DNA of 64,000 nt, from the NCBI RefSeq assembly GCF_016482785.1, contig NZ_JAEMXM010000019.1, positions 1 to 64,000 on the forward strand, written 5' to 3'. The translations under genes and the position numbers were made by a program. The notes under the pieces were generated by a model that did no database searches, was not told the DNA's origin, and was given only the letters and a program-made list of their open reading frames with translations. Shown here in pieces: positions 8,745-16,876 of this stretch. The stretch's first letter is position 1. Each line of letters begins with the position of its first letter. Source of the stretch: Paenibacillus alkalitolerans. GTDB taxonomy: Bacteria > Bacillota > Bacilli > Paenibacillales > YIM-B00363.

Positions 8745-9027
8745 ATGATACAGGCGATAACCAAAGACATGATTTCCCGCCAGGACTGCACAGAGAGAAG
8801 AGCGGTCGCTGCAAGCTCTTCCTGACACCGGCCGGAAATTACCCCTTTGCAGCCGTAAAATTGAACCCGGCGGCTTACAAGCCGCGGCAGTAAGTGGAAC
8901 CGGTTCATCCCCGTTACCGGATGCTAATAAGGACTTGCATCGCGATCATGCAAGTTGAATTAGGGTGGAACCGCGAGCACAGCGAATGAAACGCACTCGT
9001 CCCTTGGGATGAGATGCGTTTTTTTCT
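8745..9027 (+). promoter_or_regulatory. T-box riboswitch 2 (threonine type), tandem copy
   Basis: A second complete T-box leader directly after the first and clearly homologous to it along its length (shared CAGGACTGCACAGAGAGA-like, TACCCCTTTGCAG and GGATGCTAATAAGGACTTG blocks). The T-box core AGGGTGGAACCGCGA is at 8962-8976 and its terminator ends in a seven-base T-run before 9027. The candidate specifier ACC is at 8865-8867. Two terminators in series require two tRNA-binding events, which sharpens the response to threonyl-tRNA charging. Confidence 0.9.
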
Positions 9028-9057
9028 TTATCTCTTAATGAAATGGAGCGATGTACG

Positions 9058-10974
9058 ATGGCAGCGATTAAAGTTACACTTCCCGACGGGGCGGAAAGAC
9101 AGTTCGACAGAGGTACTACGATTGAGCAGATTGCCGAATCAATCAGCCTCAAACTGAAGAAGCAAGCGATAGCAGGCAAAATGAACGGCAAACCCGTCGA
9201 CCTCGGAACACCGATTGAACAAGACAGCAATATAGAAATTGTTACGCTCGATAGCCAAGACGGCCTTGAGATATACCGGCACAGTACGGCGCATCTCATG
9301 GCTCAAGCCATTCAGCGAATATTCGGGCGAAAAGCCGTCAAACTCGGAATCGGGCCCGTAACGGAAGATGGTTTCTACTATGACATAGATATCGGGAAGC
9401 CGCTCTCCATTGACGATCTTGCCGCAATCGAGAAAGAGATGGAGAACATCGCGCAAGAGAATTTACCGATACGGCGCCGCGCCGTCAGCCGTGAAGAGGC
9501 GGTGCGCATATTCCATGAACTTGAAGATCCGCTCAAGCTCGAACTCATCCGGGATCTCCCCGATGACGCCGTAATCTCGATCTACGAGCAGGGCGAATTT
9601 GTAGATCTTTGCAGAGGACCGCATTTGCCGTCCACGGCCCATATCAAATCTTTCAAGCTGTTGAACGTTGCCGGAGCTTACTGGCGCGGCGATTCCAACA
9701 ATAAGATGCTTCAGCGCATATACGGAACGGCTTTTCCAAAGAAAACCCAACTGGATGAGCAACTGCATTTGCTCGAAGAAGCGAAAAAACGCGACCACCG
9801 CAAGCTCGGCAAAGAGCTCGGTTTATTCATGTTCTCCGATGAAGCGCCGGGCATGCCTTTTTATTTGCCGAAGGGCATGATCATTCGCACGGAGCTCGAA
9901 AATTTCTCGCGGCAATTGCAGCAGCAGCGCGGTTACGACGAGGTGCGCACTCCGCTCATGCTGAAGAACAGGCTGTGGGAGCAATCCGGCCACTGGGATC
10001 ACTATAAAGAAAACATGTACTTCACGGACGCGGATGACACGAAATATGCGCTAAAACCGATGAACTGTCCGGGACACATGCTCATCTACAGGAACAGTCT
10101 TCATTCCTATAGGGATCTGCCTTTGCGTATTGCGGAATTCGGCCAGGTGCACAGGCACGAATATTCCGGTGCGTTGAGCGGAATGATGCGGGTTCGGACA
10201 TTTTGCCAAGATGATGCGCACATCTTCGTCCGGCCTGATCAGATCGAAGACGAAATCGGCACGGTTATTGAGTTGATTGATCTGATATATAAAGTGTTCG
10301 GCTTTGAATACACAATGGAATTGTCGACGCGGCCTGACGATTCGATGGGTTCCGAAGAGCTGTGGAATCAGGCGGAGACTTCATTGCGAAACGTGCTGTC
10401 ATCCCGCGATGCCGATTATCGTCTCAATGAGGGAGACGGCGCCTTCTACGGACCGAAGATCGATTTCCATATCCGTGACGCTCTTAATCGGAGCTGGCAG
10501 TGTGCAACGGTGCAGCTCGATTTCCAAATGCCCGAGAAGTTCGATTTATCGTATATAGGAGAGGATAACCTGAAGCACCGGCCGGTTGTGATTCACCGCG
10601 CGGTTTACGGTTCGATTGACCGCTTCATTGGGATCTTGACGGAGCATTACGGCGGGGCTTTCCCGCTGTGGCTTGCCCCTGTACAGGCAAAGGTGTTGCC
10701 CGTATCCGAGAACTATCTTGAATATGCGCTTAAAGTGAGTGCTTATTTGCGAAGTGCAGGAATTCGAGCGGAGGTTGATGCAAGCAATGAGAAGCTGGGT
10801 TATAAAATCCGTGAAGCTCAACTGGAAAAGGTCCCCTATATGCTGATTGTCGGCGAAAATGAGCGACAATCGGCGACGGTATCCGTTCGAAAACGGGGCG
10901 AGGGCGATTTAGGTTCGATAAGTCTCGAAAGCATTGCGCAGCAAACCATTGAGGAAATTAATTCAAAAAAATAG
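9058..10974 (+). CDS. thrS: Threonyl-tRNA synthetase
   Basis: A full-length 638-residue ThrRS. Domains: TGS (1-65), second additional editing domain (about 70-230, with the HSTAHLMA motif), class II catalytic core (about 265-535) and HGTP anticodon-binding domain (540-638). The zinc ligands that recognise threonine are Cys337 (MNCPGHM), His388 (DDAHIF) and His513 (IHRAVYGS). The ATG at 9058 has GGAGCG eight bases upstream; the in-frame ATG at 9043 has no site. Expression is controlled by the two T-boxes. It charges tRNA-Thr in the cytosol. Confidence 0.98.
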   Translation: MAAIKVTLPDGAERQFDRGTTIEQIAESISLKLKKQAIAGKMNGKPVDLGTPIEQDSNIEIVTLDSQDGLEIYRHSTAHLMAQAIQRIFGRKAVKLGIGPVTEDGFYYDIDIGKPLSIDDLAAIEKEMENIAQENLPIRRRAVSREEAVRIFHELEDPLKLELIRDLPDDAVISIYEQGEFVDLCRGPHLPSTAHIKSFKLLNVAGAYWRGDSNNKMLQRIYGTAFPKKTQLDEQLHLLEEAKKRDHRKLGKELGLFMFSDEAPGMPFYLPKGMIIRTELENFSRQLQQQRGYDEVRTPLMLKNRLWEQSGHWDHYKENMYFTDADDTKYALKPMNCPGHMLIYRNSLHSYRDLPLRIAEFGQVHRHEYSGALSGMMRVRTFCQDDAHIFVRPDQIEDEIGTVIELIDLIYKVFGFEYTMELSTRPDDSMGSEELWNQAETSLRNVLSSRDADYRLNEGDGAFYGPKIDFHIRDALNRSWQCATVQLDFQMPEKFDLSYIGEDNLKHRPVVIHRAVYGSIDRFIGILTEHYGGAFPLWLAPVQAKVLPVSENYLEYALKVSAYLRSAGIRAEVDASNEKLGYKIREAQLEKVPYMLIVGENERQSATVSVRKRGEGDLGSISLESIAQQTIEEINSKK

Positions 10975-11084
10975 TCCGAAGTCTCAATCTATCAAATTAT
11001 TGGAAAATAGATAGACATGCAGTCAAACAAGCGATATGCAACATATAAATATATTCATAGATTAAGAGAGGAGATGAGCGTGAG

Positions 11085-11846
11085 ATGACGAGTGTTTTGC
11101 CGAAAGTGTTGGCAATCGGGATCCCTTGCAGCGGTATAAATCTTCTCAGTCAAATCGTAGTTGGAAATCCCTTATTGACTGAAGGGTTATGGGTCAATCA
11201 ATGGTATGAAGATTCTGAAGACATGTACAAAGATTTGAAAGAAACGAAACCGGGCGAGGTTAGATTCGGCCATCTCTACTATACGTCACAATTAAAAATA
11301 TATTTGAACGAGAATGACTTTCGCAGATTCTTCATCTACAGAGACCCGAGAGATTCGATCGTCTCGTATCTCTTTCATGTAACCGCCTTGGAAAAGACAC
11401 ATGCGCATCATAAATATTTCGTCAATGCGTTGAAGGACGACGAAGATAGGCTTATGAAATTGATTACGGGATTTGCCGAAAGCAAGGACATCGCAGCGCA
11501 ATACGGACTGGAAGAGTTGGGCTACGGCAATGTCACTCACCATTTCTTGCCGTACTTGAGGTGGCTTGAGGATCCGGGCACCTGTGCCGTGCGGTACGAA
11601 GACTTGGTGAACGGCGGCGAAACCCGAAGAAAGCAGATCATTAGAATGATTGATTATTTATGGGATCGTATTGGCGGCGCCGGATTGGATAAAGAAATCC
11701 TGGCTTCAGCGATGGAGAAAAATTTGTATCCCGGTATGTCCGGTCAATGGAAACAGTATTTTAACGAGGAGCACAAGTATGTATTCAAAGAACTGGCCGG
11801 CGATTTGCTGATCTACCTCGGTTATGAGGACGATACGGATTGGTAA
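11085..11846 (+). CDS. Sulfotransferase-family protein
   Basis: A 253-residue protein with the two PAPS-binding signatures of sulfotransferases: a P-loop-like 5'-phosphosulfate motif GIPCSGINLLSQ near residues 12-23 and the 3'-phosphate motif YRDPRDSIVSY at 85-95. A late RYEDL and the C-terminal NLYPGMSGQWKQYF resemble the family's region III. It may move a sulfate group from PAPS to a carbohydrate or other acceptor; the acceptor is unknown. It has a GAGGAG site ten bases before the ATG and faces a GT4 glycosyltransferase across a shared terminator, which hints at, but does not show, a shared glycan substrate. Confidence 0.75.
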   Translation: MTSVLPKVLAIGIPCSGINLLSQIVVGNPLLTEGLWVNQWYEDSEDMYKDLKETKPGEVRFGHLYYTSQLKIYLNENDFRRFFIYRDPRDSIVSYLFHVTALEKTHAHHKYFVNALKDDEDRLMKLITGFAESKDIAAQYGLEELGYGNVTHHFLPYLRWLEDPGTCAVRYEDLVNGGETRRKQIIRMIDYLWDRIGGAGLDKEILASAMEKNLYPGMSGQWKQYFNEEHKYVFKELAGDLLIYLGYEDDTDW

Positions 11847-11854
11847 TATTTTAA

Positions 11855-11900
11855 AATAATAAGGAGAATTTCCTTAAATATGGAAATTCTCCTTATTATT
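11855..11900. terminator. Bidirectional terminator
   Basis: An almost perfect hairpin, AATAATAAGGAGAATTTCC (11855-11873) against its complement (11882-11900) with a seven-base loop. AT-rich stem ends give T-rich tails in both directions, so it can end both the sulfotransferase and the convergent glycosyltransferase transcripts. Confidence 0.85.
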
Positions 11901-13352
11901 TCATTGCGGCTTGGCTAACACTTTGATAAACGCCGTATCCGGAATGGAGTAGGAATCGGGAAGGCAACGGATGACGGTTCTCCATTCTTTGGTGTAGAAG
12001 ACGGAATCCGTTTCAAACTTTAGTATGCCGGACGCCGCATTCGACGCTGCCCGTTTGTCCCGGATTAAGCCGTATTTTCCGTCCAGCTCCGGTTGCTCCA
12101 TAGGTATACGACCCCGGATGTCCGCCGATGTAATGACCCGTTCGTAAACGTCCAGCGTACGCTCGCATAGCAGCTTGGAGGACCACTGCTTTGCTCCAAA
12201 GATCTTAGCGTTATTCCCCAATTGACGGCGAAGCTCCGAGTCGCTAAACAACAGGTTTAAATGATGAGCCAATTGCGTCGCGCTTGATTTTTCAAAGATC
12301 AATCCGGTTTTTCCATGCTCTATCATTTCCGGAATTCCTCCGCCATTCGACGCCACAACGGCTTTGCCTGCGATTTGCGCTTCCATTACGGCATGCGGAA
12401 AATTGTCTTCAATCGAAGCGAGAACCATGACATCCGCTTTGTGCAAAAGCGCAGGCACGTCCGACCGGTTTCCCATAAAATCGATGCAATCCGCCACCCC
12501 TTTTTCAACGCAATACTTTTCAAGCTCGCTTCGCAATACTCCGTCTCCGATAATCCAGCATGTGAAATCGTTCCGGTGTTGTTTCAGAATGCCGATTGCG
12601 TCTATTAGCGTTCTATGGCCTTTTTCGGCGGAAAGTCGCGCCGGGCAGGCGATAACGAGCTGCCCCGGCGCTTTGTGGACGGGCGGATCGGGGTCTTCTT
12701 TCATCCGTTCTAAGAAAGCGGCCGCATCCATGCCGTACGGTATGACTGCCTCCATCTTTTGATGCGGAACTCCAAAGCTAAGACTTAACTCTCGCCGCAG
12801 CCAATCGGACGTTGCAATGACTTTGTCCGCCGACACCGTCCCGTAGTATTCTTCAGCGCACACATATTTCCAGCTTAAACTATCTTTGCTTGTAATATCT
12901 CCGGCAAAAAGATGCACGTTCGCCACAAGCCCCTGCAGTGTGTATACGAGAGGTATGTGTGCCGGCTTGACTCTTCGCAATGCGCGGGTTGCAACGATGT
13001 CCTGCGTATGAATTATGTCATATTGCTTTAAGTCGAATAAAGCGGCGCACAATTCAAAGGTATACCTCTCAATTTCCCGCCAGCGGATCCACGGTTCCAC
13101 ATGCGGCAAGTTCTTCAAATAATAGCCGTTCATCTCATTGAATAGACCGTCTTTTATTTTTGATTTTTTCACTGATTTTCCATTTAACTGAGTGTCGCGG
13201 CTTTGCAAATAAATTTGCTGCATATCGGGATGATGAGCCAGAATATCTACTTGGTGGCCGACCCGTTCGAGCTCATTTTTCAACAAATACATGTATGTGC
13301 TGACGCCTCCGACATGCGGCATATACCAATAAGTCGCAAATAAAATTCTCAA
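11901..13352 (-). CDS. GT4-family glycosyltransferase
   Basis: About 483 residues with a GT-B fold. The N-terminal strand ILFATYWYMPHVGGVSTY carries the family glycine motif, and the C-terminal lobe has the nucleotide-sugar site EDNFPHAVMEAQIAG followed by GGIPEMI and GKTGLIF, the usual EX7E region of GT4. Donor and acceptor are unknown. A TTG at 13352 is preferred because GGGTGA lies five bases before it; a GTG at 13361 would sit in that site. The last 65 or so residues extend beyond the GT4 core and are unassigned. Confidence 0.85.
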   Translation of the reverse strand: MRILFATYWYMPHVGGVSTYMYLLKNELERVGHQVDILAHHPDMQQIYLQSRDTQLNGKSVKKSKIKDGLFNEMNGYYLKNLPHVEPWIRWREIERYTFELCAALFDLKQYDIIHTQDIVATRALRRVKPAHIPLVYTLQGLVANVHLFAGDITSKDSLSWKYVCAEEYYGTVSADKVIATSDWLRRELSLSFGVPHQKMEAVIPYGMDAAAFLERMKEDPDPPVHKAPGQLVIACPARLSAEKGHRTLIDAIGILKQHRNDFTCWIIGDGVLRSELEKYCVEKGVADCIDFMGNRSDVPALLHKADVMVLASIEDNFPHAVMEAQIAGKAVVASNGGGIPEMIEHGKTGLIFEKSSATQLAHHLNLLFSDSELRRQLGNNAKIFGAKQWSSKLLCERTLDVYERVITSADIRGRIPMEQPELDGKYGLIRDKRAASNAASGILKFETDSVFYTKEWRTVIRCLPDSYSIPDTAFIKVLAKPQ

Positions 13353-13505
13353 ACATATCACCCGTTCTATGAACTTAATGATAGATCAATATATTCTATG
13401 TGCCGCAAGCCTTTTTGCTATGAAACAAATAACTCAATTTAGAAGAGGTTTGGCTGAAAACTGATAGAATAATACTCGAGTGAAAAAACAACGGGGGACT
13501 TTTCT

Positions 13506-13631
13506 ATGAATAATTCGTCTTTGCTTCACCGTATATGGAAATACAGGAAGGAAGTTCCTGACGTCCGAGGTATTTGTCGGGCAGATCAGGAAGTTGTAGC
13601 CGGTTGTTTCATCCATTTGCCGGATAAATAA
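13506..13631 (+). CDS. Possible 41-residue small protein, overlapping the MATE gene on the other strand
   Basis: ATG at 13506 follows a strong GGGGGA site by about eight bases, and 41 codons run to TAA at 13629. The peptide is MNNSSLLHRIWKYRKEVPDV and onward. The last 46 bases are antisense to the 3' end of the MATE gene. No family is recognised. It may be a real small gene or a gene remnant. Confidence 0.25.
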   Translation: MNNSSLLHRIWKYRKEVPDVRGICRADQEVVAGCFIHLPDK

Positions 13632-14953
13632 TATACGGAAAATACTGCGGTTGAAACGGTAAAAGCGATGGGAAAGCTCCACCATAACGCTGCCAACCCA
13701 TTTTGATTTGCTAAATAGTATGCAAGCGGTATTTGAATCCCCCATAAAGTAATGATCGTTATGAGCATAGGTGCGATCACGGCTCCTGTGGCCCTTACTA
13801 CGCCAGCAATAACAAACGTAACACCAAAAAGTACATACGACCATAACGTAACAATGATAATATGTTTGGCTATATCAAACGATCGCCCTGCTCCCGGAAG
13901 GAACAGCGATAGAAGTTCATCCCGGAAAACGATGCACAAGAAAACGATGACTCCCGTAAGCAGAATGTGGAACCCTATGCCTGCCGCTGCAGCGCGGTGA
14001 ACCCTTTCCCATTTCCTTGCACCGACGCTTTGCGCAACCATCGATGTTAATGCTCCGCCAATGGCAATGCCGGGTATTTGGATGTATGCGATGATTTGAT
14101 TCACCGCGCCAAAAGCCGCTGCTGCTTCCGACCCGAATGAGTTGACTAGATGAATCAGGGCAAGAACGCTGGCCGTGGAAAAAATCATCTGCAGTCCCAT
14201 TGGAATCCCTTTTACCGATAAATACTTAACGATATCCCAATCCATTGTAAGAACATGCAAATCGTGTTTCGTTATTCGCAAAAAATATTTTTTGGTATAC
14301 AGATAAAGGATGAACAGTAACAGACTTAGAAATTGTGCGATTGCTGCAGCCAACGAGGAACCTGATATCCCCAGTTCGGGAATCGGTCCGAGCCCCAATA
14401 TAAATACGGGGTTAAGCGCAACATCTAACCCGACGGACAGAATGAGGAAATAAAACGGTGTTTTAGAGTCGCCTGCCCCTCTCAACACAGCCATTGCATA
14501 ATTGAATAAAAAAGAAAACGGGATACCGATAAAAAGTATGCGTGTATAAGCGACCGCCATATTTTTTATGTCGGACGGGGTATTCATCAAAGTCAAAATC
14601 TGCGATGTAAACACTGCTCCAATAATCGCTAAAAAGAGGGATATAACAAGAAAGAATACAGCGCTTGTGCCAACTACTTTTTTCGCCTCTCCAATGTTTT
14701 GAGAGCCAACGTTTGTTCCGATCATGATTACGGTTGCCATCGCAAGACCGAATATGGAACTGATTAAGAAAAACATAAGAATATTAGCGGTTGATGTGGC
14801 GGCTAACGCTTGCTGGCCCAAAAACTGTCCTACCCAGATGGAATTCACGAGTCCGTTGAGCGACTGGAGGGCATTCCCCAACAAAATCGGCACGGAGAAG
14901 AGAAACAGTGTCTTGCCGATTGGCCCGGTCAATAATTGAGATTTATTGTCCAC
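13586..14953 (-). CDS. MATE-family multidrug efflux protein
   Basis: A 455-residue, 12-helix membrane protein. The N-terminal stretch GPIGKTLFLFSVPILLGN and the repeat-like LRGAGDSKTPF and VRATGAVIAPM motifs after helices 4 and 10 are typical of the DinF/NorM MATE superfamily. It would export cationic drugs or metabolites in exchange for Na+ or H+. The start is GTG with AGGAG upstream, overlapping the end region of the 84-residue gene. It is the last gene of a TetR-headed operon, so the regulator probably controls it. Confidence 0.9.
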   Translation of the reverse strand: MDNKSQLLTGPIGKTLFLFSVPILLGNALQSLNGLVNSIWVGQFLGQQALAATSTANILMFFLISSIFGLAMATVIMIGTNVGSQNIGEAKKVVGTSAVFFLVISLFLAIIGAVFTSQILTLMNTPSDIKNMAVAYTRILFIGIPFSFLFNYAMAVLRGAGDSKTPFYFLILSVGLDVALNPVFILGLGPIPELGISGSSLAAAIAQFLSLLLFILYLYTKKYFLRITKHDLHVLTMDWDIVKYLSVKGIPMGLQMIFSTASVLALIHLVNSFGSEAAAAFGAVNQIIAYIQIPGIAIGGALTSMVAQSVGARKWERVHRAAAAGIGFHILLTGVIVFLCIVFRDELLSLFLPGAGRSFDIAKHIIIVTLWSYVLFGVTFVIAGVVRATGAVIAPMLITIITLWGIQIPLAYYLANQNGLAALWWSFPIAFTVSTAVFSVYYLSGKWMKQPATTS

Positions 14954-14965
14954 TACATTCGTCTC

Positions 14966-15220
14966 CTACGGTTGTTTGTTCCGTCGATACTCCGTAAACC
15001 CGCTCACCCTTTGATCAATTGCTTGCTGACTCATTCCAAAAATTTCAGTCAAAAGTCGGGTACATTCGGGAATTGAAAAGATTTGGTTATCACGTGTTGA
15101 AACTGGGGAAGAAACCTCTTGGAGTAAAGAAAGAAATACCGTTTCCCTAAGTTGGTCAAATTGCTGCTCCGTCATGACCTCGCTTAATTTGCGATCTTTA
15201 TTTTCCGAATAATGCGTCAC
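14966..15220 (-). CDS. Hypothetical 84-residue protein between TetR and MATE genes
   Basis: No family is recognised. The protein is hydrophilic, acidic in the first half and without membrane segments. The GTG start at 15220 directly follows the TetR stop, and its AAAGGAG site lies inside the last TetR codons, so translation is coupled. The downstream MATE ribosome binding site overlaps its stop. The arrangement argues that it is a true gene of the efflux operon, perhaps an accessory or regulatory factor. Confidence 0.6.
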   Translation of the reverse strand: MTHYSENKDRKLSEVMTEQQFDQLRETVFLSLLQEVSSPVSTRDNQIFSIPECTRLLTEIFGMSQQAIDQRVSGFTEYRRNKQP

Positions 15221-15835
15221 TTACATCGACTCCTTTGGATTCATAATGCCCCGAAAAAAAACATTGGTTAGGTGACGGTTGAATTCGTCTAACGGCATCT
15301 TCTTTACTTCAACCATTTCTTTATACAAATGAGGTTCAAACAAATTAATAAATGCGGTGGACATAAATTCGACGGGCATGTCGGGATCAAACATCCCGGT
15401 TTGTTTCCCTTCCTCCAACATTTTATTAATTCCACTAAATATTTTGGATAAAATATCGTTTACTTCCGCTTCCCGAGCTTTAAATATGGATGTCATATCA
15501 GGATTGCCGTTCAACAGAAATTGGAAAAATGTTCCCGACACTTCGCGTTTCAATAGCAATTCCAGCTTCTCTTTCGGATTGCCACGATGAGCCGCAGCTG
15601 CTTCAACAGAGCTTAAAAATGAGTGCATTTTCGGTTCAACCAAGGTAAACACCAAGTCTTCTTTCTTAGGGAAATGAAGATACAGCGTACCTTTGGCGAT
15701 TCCTACTCCGGCCGCGATGTCATCCATATTCATATCGTGATAGCCCTTCTCAAGAAGAACGGCTTCGGCAAATTCGAGAATGAGCCGCTCCCGTTCCAGC
15801 CGTTGTTTTTCCTTTAACGACATTTTTGTGTTCAT
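15221..15835 (-). CDS. TetR/AcrR-family transcriptional regulator
   Basis: A 204-residue repressor with an N-terminal helix-turn-helix (residues about 10-55; MDDIAAGVGIAKGTLYLHFPKKEDLV) and a helical ligand-binding domain. ATG at 15835 is chosen because GGGGGCTC lies seven bases upstream; a longer frame to 15916 would read through the operator. It heads an operon with the 84-residue gene and a MATE pump and should repress it until an effector drug binds. Confidence 0.9.
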   Translation of the reverse strand: MNTKMSLKEKQRLERERLILEFAEAVLLEKGYHDMNMDDIAAGVGIAKGTLYLHFPKKEDLVFTLVEPKMHSFLSSVEAAAAHRGNPKEKLELLLKREVSGTFFQFLLNGNPDMTSIFKAREAEVNDILSKIFSGINKMLEEGKQTGMFDPDMPVEFMSTAFINLFEPHLYKEMVEVKKMPLDEFNRHLTNVFFRGIMNPKESM

Positions 15836-15872
15836 TGCAAATGAGCCCCCAAAATGAATTATAACATTAAAA

Positions 15873-15890
15873 AATGACTTTAAAGTCATT
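15873..15890. promoter_or_regulatory. Palindromic operator of the TetR operon
   Basis: AATGACTTTAAAGTCATT is a perfect 18-base palindrome 38 bases before the TetR start. It lies immediately upstream of a minus-strand TATAAT, so a bound dimer would cover the promoter. The fit to TetR-type operators (TGAC-N-GTCA) makes it the likely autoregulatory site. Confidence 0.65.
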
Positions 15891-15941
15891 ATATGATACG
15901 CGGTATTATAATTCAATCATTATTCTATTTCCATTCGCTAA

Positions 15942-16739
15942 TTACACGCGATGAGTCCTTCGATATTGGGAAGGGCTCATTTTTATTGTCTCGGAAAACA
16001 CTCTGCTCAAATAAAATCCGCTCTCGTAGCCGCAACGTACGGCAATTTGGTCGATCGTCAAATCCGTTTCCGCGAGCAATGACTTCGCCTTCTGCAAGCG
16101 GATGGATTTCAAGTATTGCGATGGAGTCGTCCGGAAGGCGGCTTGAAAACGTCTCGTGAACTGCACCGGACTCAAATAAAACGATTTGGCGATTTGTTTG
16201 AAATTTATCGATTCGAACGCATTCGTCTCAATGAGCCGGATCGCTTCGGACATGAGCGCATCGTCGGTTGACAGCTCGGCGGCCGGGCGGTGTTCCTTGT
16301 TTTCGATGCAGAATAATTGCCATATGTCGGTCAATAGATGGCTTTTCCATTGGAATGCGGTCGCATCGTGACGATGGCTGTACTGGCGGAGGTATGCGTA
16401 ATTTGCGTTCAACCGCTTCGTATCGTTTAGACTGACTTTGAACGCGGGCATAACCGGATCGGATGACCCGGTATCTTCCCATGAAAACAAAATGAAATGA
16501 AAAGAAACCGGCGTAACGGTCTCCCTCCCAAATTCCGTTCCCGGAGGACAAAATACAAGATCCCCGAAGGATGCCGTTCCCGCATTCCGGTTAATTTCGT
16601 AGCGAAAACTGCCGTCTTCCACCGCAAATACGGCCCAAGTCGGGTAAATGTCTTTGCGCAGTAAAAAATACGGTTTCTTATTCCAATAAGTGTGGCTGGA
16701 GACAGCCGGTTTCCACGTTATCATATTGTCCCAATCCAC
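15942..16739 (-). CDS. AraC-family transcriptional regulator
   Basis: 265 residues: an N-terminal cupin-like sensing domain (about 15-140) and two C-terminal helix-turn-helix motifs (about 165-262; FYLSPVQFTRRFQAAF and IAVRCGYESGFYLSRVF). The domain order is that of sugar-responsive AraC activators. The GTG at 16739 has AAAGGCGG about nine bases upstream; an in-frame ATG at 16724 is possible. It is divergent from the FAD oxidoreductase gene across 137 bases and is the obvious candidate to control it. Confidence 0.85.
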   Translation of the reverse strand: MDWDNMITWKPAVSSHTYWNKKPYFLLRKDIYPTWAVFAVEDGSFRYEINRNAGTASFGDLVFCPPGTEFGRETVTPVSFHFILFSWEDTGSSDPVMPAFKVSLNDTKRLNANYAYLRQYSHRHDATAFQWKSHLLTDIWQLFCIENKEHRPAAELSTDDALMSEAIRLIETNAFESINFKQIAKSFYLSPVQFTRRFQAAFRTTPSQYLKSIRLQKAKSLLAETDLTIDQIAVRCGYESGFYLSRVFSETIKMSPSQYRRTHRV

Positions 16740-16876
16740 ATGCTCCGACCGCCTTTAAATTGTGAAATTTTGTGCATAGTATATGATAAAATAATGCATT
16801 TTAAAAGTAAATCCCGATTATTATGATGAAAATATAGATATGAAGTATTCATTTTCGATAAACGAGGTGGTCCATT

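Noticed and set aside
8453-9027. Tandem repeats that could be taken for a CRISPR or direct-repeat array
   Set aside because: There are only two long copies, and each has T-box core, specifier region and terminator, so they are duplicated T-box leaders.
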